Source: Tubulanus polymorphus (lineage: Eukaryota; Nemertea; Palaeonemertea; Tubulaniformes; Tubulanidae). Taken from it: a stretch of 64,000 nucleotides of DNA. Under the pieces are notes generated by a model that was not told where the DNA came from, did no database searches, and saw only the letters and a list, made by a program, of their open reading frames with translations. The stretch spans positions 744,001 through 808,000 of the forward strand of contig NC_134034.1 of assembly GCF_964204645.1 (NCBI RefSeq). The letters run 5' to 3'. Made by a program: the position numbers and the translations under genes. Positions 55,818-64,000 of the stretch are shown in pieces. Positions within the stretch are counted from its first letter, which is position 1. Each line of letters starts with the position of its first letter.

Positions 55818-57284
55818 TTATTGCCACAATAAACTAAAATAGAGACAAAAACATCATAAATCACTACCTAGCAACTATGATGGGAAGGGTGAGACAACAG
55901 GCGCGGATCCAGACTATCGATCATGCAGCACGTGCGGTAGTCGCAGTTTTCAAATGCCTTTAAAAAATTCATGTTTCGGGAAAAAAGTAAATAAAAGGGC
56001 ACACAATTTGTGCGCCATAAAAAATAATTGCCCTTCTGTACTAGGACTAAAGCAAAATGTGAATGAAAATAAATTGCCCAAAATAAAAAAGGCAATCTAA
56101 GGCATTTTTCTTTACTCAAACGGGCACTATTCTAAAAGAGACATTATTGTTGCTCTATAAATCTAATCGAAAAAGGGCAAATTTCGCCAAAAATCTAAAA
56201 AAGGTACACAAGTGGCATGATACAAATAAATGGCACTCAAAATCAAACTCAATCGCTGGACATTAATACTGGCCATTTTCAAAGTTGGTGCCCTTTTTTC
56301 ACTGTGCCGTAGTCACTGAATGGACCTGGATCCACGCCTGGACAATAGCAACAACAAAGTCTCTAAATCCTGAAAGGGCAATTTCCATCTTCCAGCGTGA
56401 AATCCAGTATCAATGACCCCCCGGTGACAGTGTGGATCCAGTTATTGCTGTGACATGTCGTTGTGGTTTCTCCTATAGAGGCCTACGTACGTACCTGAGT
56501 ACTGTTATTTCTGGCATACCCGGTTCTGCGCCTTTCTTGAAACCTGACAAAAATTAAAACCCAACATTCAGTAAAAACGTCAAAATCTCTTCTTCATATC
56601 ACCTGCAACCATTGAACTGTATGTACACCAAAATAAACTTGCGTTTGAACGGAATAGTATCTCGGTCAAAAGTAACCCGGACAAAGAGGAACTCACAATT
56701 TTCGGATATTCAATAAAATTCATCAATTCGGGGTATATTTAGATCCTATAACCGAGTCGTACACAAAATGGTGGCTTTTTCAAATGATAAGATCAGAAGG
56801 GTTAGTATCAAGAGGGTTTAGGGTTAGGTGAGGCTTTAGGGTTAGTATTAGGTGAGGCTTTACAGTTTATTACTATAAGGTAGCTTAAGGTAAGATTATA
56901 TGAAGTTATAAAACCAGTGAACTGGCAAGCTAGCATCGCTAGCACCTCGGGATAGCGTTATGCTTGCGCTCACATGGTTGCGTGTTCGAGTCCTGATTTT
57001 TAGTTACTTTTCAAGAGTTTTCTAAGTCCAGGCAGTGCGCATGCGCGACGAGTCAGTTATAGGATCTAACATCTACCCCAGTACCGGGTTAGGAGTAGTT
57101 TACCGGTACAAAACGTAGTATATATCAATTTCATTAGCAAATAAACTGAATTTAAATTGTGTTTTGACTGTTCTCGCTTACCTAGATATAACACGGTAGG
57201 AATGAATCCCCAATGAAACGCTGTTTTACCAATAGAAAATACCGTCGAAATTCTCTTCTTCATCGCTGTACTTAATTTAACCAT
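55818..57284 (-). CDS. TOMM7: TOM7, mitochondrial import receptor subunit (copy 2)
   Basis: Exons: 57284-57182, 56543-56495, 55833-55818; 55 aa, identical to the copy at 46035-47501, with its AATAAA at 55725-55730. Two intact identical TOMM7 genes 9.8 kb apart would be unusual for a single-copy housekeeping gene, so this copy is also a test of whether the duplication is real. Confidence 0.93.
56933..57001 (+). mobile_element. tRNA-like SINE fragment, copy 2
   Basis: Identical to 47150-47218, in intron 1 of the second TOMM7. Confidence 0.5.
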
Positions 57285-58022
57285 GATTTCTGTGAGATTT
57301 ATTCGCTGTTCTTTTCGTGTGAAATGTTTTCAATACGGCGAGGTAAGACTGAACTGAAGAACGCGCAGCTCAAGCGCGGTGGAATCGTGAGCGTCTGTGT
57401 AGTGTAACACCACGAAAACTCCAACACGAAATGTCGAGTCATTAGAAAAATCAAATATAAATCAAATTATATTGGGTCCGTTGCCCTCTACATGTTTCCC
57501 TGGTCCGAAGGGGTTGTTCAGATTGTAGATTGATACCCGCTGCGAGTCGTGCGAGAAATTAAATCAAAAGAAGTTTGATATGTTTCAAAAAATGAAAAGA
57601 AAACGGCTAACAAAATTGATACGTTTCTACAGGCCCGCGGCCGTCGCGACTCGGCCGGCCGCCTCTCAATACATTACTTTTTTCTAAAATCATGATTTAA
57701 CAGACCCGGCAGTTATAGAAATGAACTGATTTTAAAACCGATTACACTGGAACGCACCTGCCTGAAAGAGTTTCAGATGGAACTGATCTTTTACAATCCT
57801 CAATCGGTTTGTGAAACGGGATTTCTGGCGGAGTTTTAAGTCATCGAAAAAAATATCGTCAAGTGTCTCTGGTATATCAGACACTGGATAAACACTAAAT
57901 TTCTAATCGGGAGAAGTCATCACATTACTGAAGTCTTTATTTTTGAGTCCTATTACAATTCAACTAACGACTTCAGAGCTTGAATGTATTTCATACAATG
58001 ATTTGCACTATTGGACCTGACT

Positions 58023-58564
58023 CTATTTAGAACAGGCCTTCAAGCAAGCTTTCTTCGTTTGGAAGTTGTTCGCGTTTCCTTTGCAGCCTCCGTACACGAA
58101 TTCTTCACAAGTTCCCGTGGCGGAATTATAGTGGAATCGAATAAACATGGCCTCACATGGTCCAGTCGATTTGGGCAGGTCACACGGTGCTGAAATATAT
58201 CAAAATTATACCAAGCCTTACTACTGGGAGTTGCCGAATAGATTATGCAAATTACGATAAAATGTTTAGTATGAGCTTACACTTTGACGCCTGTATTCTG
58301 CTGCCCGCTAATATCGTCTGCAATGAATATTAAAGGCGTAACTTCATTTATGATACCGGCAGCTTTTACTTGAATTTTTCTAAAACCTGCGAAAAGGTCT
58401 CCTAGTTCAACAATTAACCATTCCAGTTAAATCTGGACTCAATATTCTGGAACCAGTTCCACAATCGACCCATTCAAACAAGAATGACGGTATCTAAAAG
58501 AGTTAAAATAACTTACGCACAAAAGAACGCAAATTATAATTGAACTCGGTCGTGAATGATGCAT
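58023..58564 (-). CDS. Kunitz-domain secreted protein A (copy 2)
   Basis: Exons: 58564-58517, 58317-58281, 58189-58023; identical 83-aa product with P1 Glu. TATA box at 58613-58619. Confidence 0.9.
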
Positions 58565-59243
58565 CTTTCAGAAATCAACGTGTGAACTATGAGTACCGCC
58601 ACGTCCAGCCTGTTTTATATCGAGTCAAATCGATAATTTTTACTAGTCATCATTTTTCAAATCTGTTTCTAATTTATTTGTTTTGTGTCGTCTGCCGTAG
58701 ATACAGGAGATAACGGAAACACGTGACGTTTTTCTCATTAAGTGATATTCGAACAGGGGTCGGGCGGGAAGGCGGTAGAGGTCTCACGCTGCTGAAAGGG
58801 TGTCTCCAGGCGGAGAGGCCGGTTCCACGCTGCTGAAAGGGTGTCTCCAGGCGGAGAGGCCGGTTCCACGCTGCTGAGAGGGTGTCTCCAGGCGGAGCGG
58901 AGAGGCCGGTTCCACGCTGCTGAGAGGATGTCTCCAGGTGGAGGATGGTTCCAGCTACGAGAGCGTGTGCCTTCCGGACTGCTGAGAAGGTGCCTTCAAC
59001 AAGGTGCAGGAGATTTTTAGCCCTCATTGGTGCTGTTTAACGTCAAAAGATAATCAATTCCAGTTTAAATTCGAATTTTATTTGATACAGAAAAAACAAT
59101 TTCTAGTAACGGAAAAATGAATTCAAAACAAACATTTGCTATATCATCACATACAACGATATAACTTATAAATCAACAATCTTCAAATGACATAGTTTTC
59201 AGTAATCGCCCCAGGAGAGACCAGTCCCGCATAGTAATATCAC

Positions 59244-60616
59244 CTATTCTGCCTGCAAGAAATAGAATTTTATGGTGGTATTTCATTAATTTCATATGGA
59301 TTGTTGAAGCGACAAGGTAATGATCCTCCGGGTCAATTCCGTAGTCGAGACTTGAAACTAAAATCCTAAGACTGGTCTTAAATAAAACATTAGATTGTCT
59401 ACAGAAGAAAGATGGTCTCGGTCTATACCTCTAGACTATGGGACCAGCCGCTGGTTTTGATATCAAATTTCTATATTTCAAACTAATATGATTTGTTATT
59501 TCAAACTGCTGAACAAACCTTCACAATACAAGAGCCTTGTTTTAATAACGCGGCGCATCTTTCGCAATCTTTCGGTTCTTCTGGTATCATTGTTCTGTAA
59601 AAAACAAACAAACATAATTTCTCAATGTGCCATATTCACCATTAAGGCTTAAGTCATGATCAAGCTAAACTATAATCAACAGACCCGGTAGTTATAGAAA
59701 TGAACTGATTGCGGTTTACAAAAGTGACCCGGCCGATTAGGAGAAACAAGGTATCATTTTCAGCCCAATCATTGGTTTCTGAGATGAGGGCTCAGAGTTG
59801 TGATGGGTTCATGATACAGTTTTACCCATATTAGACCAGTAATGCTCGGACAATGGTTGATATTTACTTGTAAATGCAGCGGGCCTCGCAAAGTTCCTTG
59901 GCTAGGAAGTTATTTTTATTTCCCTTACATCCGCTGAAATAGAACTTTTCGCAGTTCTTGGTCTCGTGGTTGAAGAAATATCTCAGCGTTTTGAATTCAA
60001 AAATAACATCCATACAAACACCTTTTATTGCAGGTAGGTAACACTCCACTATAGATTATAAATAGAAAAACACTTTCATTTCATATCAGGCCTACTTAAA
60101 CACGACCTGAGCTCAATGGAGGATTTGTGTGGACTTGGATGGACAACTATGGAATAGATTGAAAAACTCGGAAGTTGTGAATGGACAGGCGCGGGACTGG
60201 TTGGACTTGGTGTGCGGCCGGACCGTTACAGAACTTAGTGGACAAATGTGGGTTTTCACCCAGTCCTGGAAGTGGTTGTAGCACCAGTGGACTCCGTCGA
60301 TCCAGGATCCTCTGTGGTCTTAAACATCAGACACTTCGGTGCTCGGGTGGACAACTGTGGAACTTAATAGGCAACAACTGTGTTGGCATGGCCACTTGCG
60401 GGTTGGGTGCACAGCTTCAAAAAATGCTGAAATACAAAATGGCAGATATTACTTACTTGGTCTTAGCTCAATGCATTGACTGTAGGCGAAAATAGTCTGA
60501 AAAATTTGAAATAGACATAAGAATTAGTGCTGAATCTAGGACTGCTCCATGGTTACCGAATATACGTAGGTTGCACATACCCATAAACAGATAACTCCTA
60601 TTGAAAGGTTGTTCAT
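59244..60616 (-). CDS. Kunitz-domain secreted protein B with extended loop and CxxC tail (copy 2)
   Basis: Exons: 60616-60581, 60496-60457, 60048-59868, 59594-59519, 59252-59244; identical 113-aa product. TATA-like box at 60663-60669. Confidence 0.83.
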
Positions 60617-61453
60617 CGTGTTGAAGGTTGACTGATATTGAGTCTACTCGGCATCCTGCTCTCTATATATTCAATCGTCCATATAAATATCATTCATTAT
60701 CATTTGTTTGATCCACACGTAAAAAATTGTGTAACAGTTCGACGATAGAGCACATAGTCAACCGGGTATGGATTAATTTTTATGTTTACCAAACATGTCC
60801 TATCTCTCAAATTGTTTCTAGTGCATCTGAAGTCGTTCTCTCTCCATTCCTGTCGAGACAGTGATTATAGGCTGGGAGAGGGTGGCTCCAGCATGAAAGT
60901 GGCTGACGCGAGAGAGCGGAGCGAGGGAGAGAGGGAGACGGAGGGAGACGGAGGGAGAGGGAGGGAGACGGAGGGAGAGAGGGTGCTAGGATATCCCCCG
61001 ACAAAAATGCAACCAAAAATAATTCACAAGTTTGTTTCAATTTTTGATAAAACTTTTATTTAATGATTTTTGTACATAAGATGCAACTTCATTTGCTGTT
61101 CATATAAGGAGCTTCGTCAAATCGATAATTTTTACTAGTCGTCATTTTTCAAATCTGTTCTTAATTTATTTGTTTTTTGTCGTCTGCCGTGGATACAAGA
61201 GATAACGGAAACACGTGACGTTTTTCTCATTAAGTGATATTCGAACAGGGATCGGGCGGGAAGGCGGTAGACATCCGCAATGGCAAACTCACTAACAACC
61301 CAATGAATTTTCCGGCACAACAAACAATATTTAAAGCAGTATTCAACCATTATCCGTCGGATGGGCTCTTGCGAAACTTATGATATGGATATCTTAATAA
61401 ATAATCATACTAAATAATGTATTATAATATACTATCAAACTATCATTACCAAT

Positions 61454-61653
61454 CACCATGTCTAACTGGTTACTACCGCAATGGGTCACCACCATGTCTG
61501 ACCAGATTCCTGACCAGCCAAGTTTACCAATTTCGTCCGGTTCTATGGTCTAGTGGTTAGAATGCTCGACTGTCATGCTCGTGGTCGAGGGTTCGTGTCC
61601 GGTTCAGGGTTCCCCGCTGGACCGATTTGCCTGTGCCACCGAGGTGTCCCTTT
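61454..61653 (+). mobile_element. tRNA-derived SINE, copy 2
   Basis: Identical to 51671-51870. Confidence 0.65.
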
Positions 61654-62232
61654 TTGGTATATGGAACATTTTTTTTCTTCAAATTAAGCACGTAAAGACA
61701 AACAAACTTTCGACTGAAATTAAGACTAACTTCGGTGACAACCACTTGGATGAGAATAAGTCGGACAAATCACGAAATAACACGAAAAACCAACAATATA
61801 CGATAACGATGACAACGCGAGTTGTGATGAATAAATTTATTCATTTTATGAAGAATTCAAAACATCAATATCAATCAGTTGTGGTCATTCTGCGCATGCG
61901 CCTGTGGTCAGCAACTGGTCACGTCCATCTACAAATATAGACATGTTTAAATTCCCGTACTCAATGTAAATATGACTGCTTTCATTAATCCCCCTATGAC
62001 ATCATGTAATTCTTATGTGCTCTGATCTATAGACTCTTCTAAAAAAAGATGGCTGCCTCCAAAATTCCGCCAATTACATCATAATATAAACGTGCTCTGA
62101 TCTATAGACTGTTCTAAACAGATGTCTGCCTCCATAAATCCCCCTATGACATCATCAAATTGCCAACTAGTGACTTGATCTAATAGAGCCTTTTAGACCT
62201 GTTCTAGAAGTCTCTTAACTTACCTAGATGTT

Positions 62233-62746
62233 TCAACATTCTTTCTGGCACTGTTCCAGCGTGAGGAAGTTATTTGCATTTCCCTGGCAACCTCCGTACG
62301 TGAACGACTGACAGGTCTTTGTTGATTGGTCAAAGTAAAATCTCGGCATCAGCGCCATACACGGTCCGGTATCCTTTGGTAGGAAGCAGGCAGCTTGAGG
62401 GAAGAGAAATAGAATAACATCTTGTTTCAATTCAAAACTTGAGACCACTCAAAAATTGAATATACACGTTTTGCGAGACTGCTTACTTGAGTGTAACGCC
62501 GCCTGGGAACACACGAAAACCGTCTACAAAAAATACGAATAAAATTCATGTAGTCAATTTGAATTTCTCTAGAAAAAAAAAACAAAGATGGCGCTGCCTC
62601 CACGGTTTCTGGAAATGTCAACATTAGGCCTGAATATATGAAACAGGGTCGCATTGGGCCCAGTATAAGTTCAAGTCAATAAAATCAATAAGATATCTAC
62701 TTACGCATAGCAACGCGACACAAATCAATAATTTATTCGACGCCAT
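62233..62746 (-). CDS. Kunitz-domain secreted protein C (copy 2)
   Basis: Exons: 62746-62705, 62523-62487, 62393-62233; identical 79-aa product with P1 Met. TATA box at 62804-62810 and paired E-boxes at 62956-62989. Confidence 0.9.
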
Positions 62747-63296
62747 TGTAAAGGGATTGCGATCTAACAGTCATGTATCTAACAGTCGACTGAACTCACG
62801 TTGTTTTATACCCGAACCGGCGGAAACGGAATCCCGGACGTTATCACCACTATCTACTATAACGACGATTTAAAATTCACCGAAATCAAATGTATTTTTA
62901 TCTTTTTCATTTTTTCGAGATTAACGATTTTCATTATTCAATACGCAATCCGACAGGTCACGTGACCGTGCGAAACGTTGCACGTGACCTTCCCTAGCAG
63001 ACGGCAAACAAAATCATCAACCACCTCTACTACATACTCGACTGTGAAGCTAGAGATGGTGGCTCGGGGGCCAAGGGCCCGTTCCATAGTCAAGAACTAA
63101 GGCAAATTGGTGTTCGATTGGTCGCAGAAGTAATTTTCCAGATTGGTTATAGAATAACATTAGATAAAAAATACGTCAAAAATGTATCTGTCTTGTGAAA
63201 TGGTTTTTATGATAATGGAACAATTAATCGGATTTTTAAATCAATTCTATCATAATTTCCAGAATTCCAGTTCCCCAGTTGTTGAATTGTTGCTGC

Positions 63297-63550
63297 CTAT
63301 TCGTCCAAATCCTGAAAGAAATAAGACTTGTCAGATCTATAATATATTTTGTTATGGTGACCACGTCGTTGTGTCGTCACTCGAAACCCTAGAGTTCCAC
63401 GACAGGTCTGTCGGTAAAGATTTCGAATATTTTTAACTCATTTCGAATATTTCAGAGTTAACTCAACAAACCTTCATTGTACAAGAGCCTTGTTTCAGTA
63501 AGGCCGCGCATCTTTCGCAATCTTTCGGTTCTTTTTCTACGATGACCGAT
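63297..63550 (-). CDS. Kunitz-domain secreted protein D (copy 2), last two exons only
   Basis: Exons 63550-63472 (CxxC exon) and 63311-63297 (DLDE-stop) are present. The Kunitz exon would begin at 64236 and lies beyond the window end. Confidence 0.7.
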
Positions 63551-64000
63551 CTATAAAATAACCAAACACAGTCTCAATCATTGTGCCCTACACGCAGCAC
63601 GCACGCACGCACGCACGCACGCACACCAATATTTTCAAATTATTTGTGTTAAGTCTGTAGGCTAACCCTGAGTTTGATTGGTCGAGATACGATTGTTTCT
63701 TGTTGACCAGGGCGTCAGAGTGGTGGACCCATACTGATCAAGTTGTTGGCCTATATTGTCGAAGTTGTAGGCTCACGTCGTTTAGGCCCGCCATATTAAC
63801 AAAGTTGTTGTTGTGGACACATATTGGCGTGCGCATTGATGGCTGGAGGATGGGCGCTTACACGAGATGGGGCGCTTTATTTAATCCCACAATAAATTCA
63901 GCCAAAAATGAAAAGTTCTATATTAAAATGATTATATTTCGAGCAACATTTCGGCTAAGCCATCATCGGGCGTACTGGACCTTCATTTTTGGCTCAATCT

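Larger units (their letters stand above)
55127..64000. repeat. 9,783-bp duplicated unit, copy 2 (8,874 bp inside the window)
   Basis: Exact continuation of copy 1 from its first base. The window ends 909 bp before the unit would be complete, inside the intron of gene D. Confidence 0.97.

Overview
The window is animal nuclear DNA: short exons with GT..AG introns, conserved metazoan genes, long non-coding stretches and very many minisatellites, microsatellites and small transposon relics. The gene content and protein style suggest a marine lophotrochozoan invertebrate, perhaps a mollusc. That placement is inference, because no species-diagnostic sequence is present.

Layout. Positions 1-22,000 are essentially gene-poor: tandem arrays, pyrimidine tracts, fold-back elements, one tRNA-derived SINE, and one orphan signal-peptide exon on the minus strand near 19.6 kb. 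Positions 22,002-34,114 (+) hold a complete 23-exon gene for an ankyrin-repeat regulatory subunit of protein phosphatase 6 (ANKRD28/44/52 family, 1,027 aa). Its introns are filled with tandem arrays. Positions 36,308-39,257 (-) hold a three-exon gene for a 191-aa secreted protein that joins a PAN/apple-like module to a complete WSC domain. Positions 40,362-44,431 (-) hold an ionotropic glutamate receptor with a signal peptide directly followed by the ligand-binding domain (no amino-terminal domain), an unusual pore and gate, and two possible C-termini.

From 45,344 a 9,783-bp unit begins and is repeated head-to-tail from 55,127 to the end of the window, with no difference that I could see. Each unit carries, all on the minus strand, TOMM7 (55 aa, three tiny exons) and four Kunitz-domain secreted-protein genes, here called A, B, C and D. 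Gene D is incomplete in both copies. Genes A, B and C share a signal exon, a linker exon of 37-40 nt, a Kunitz exon, the same intron phases and a TATA-like box 47-64 bp before the ATG. B and D also have an enlarged reactive loop and an extra CxxC exon.

No operon or metabolic pathway links these genes. The neighbourhood reads as two housekeeping genes (PP6 subunit, TOM complex subunit) amid small secreted or receptor genes that expand by tandem duplication. All multi-exon models were built by eye by joining GT..AG junctions so that phases and protein homology agree; RNA data would be needed to confirm them.
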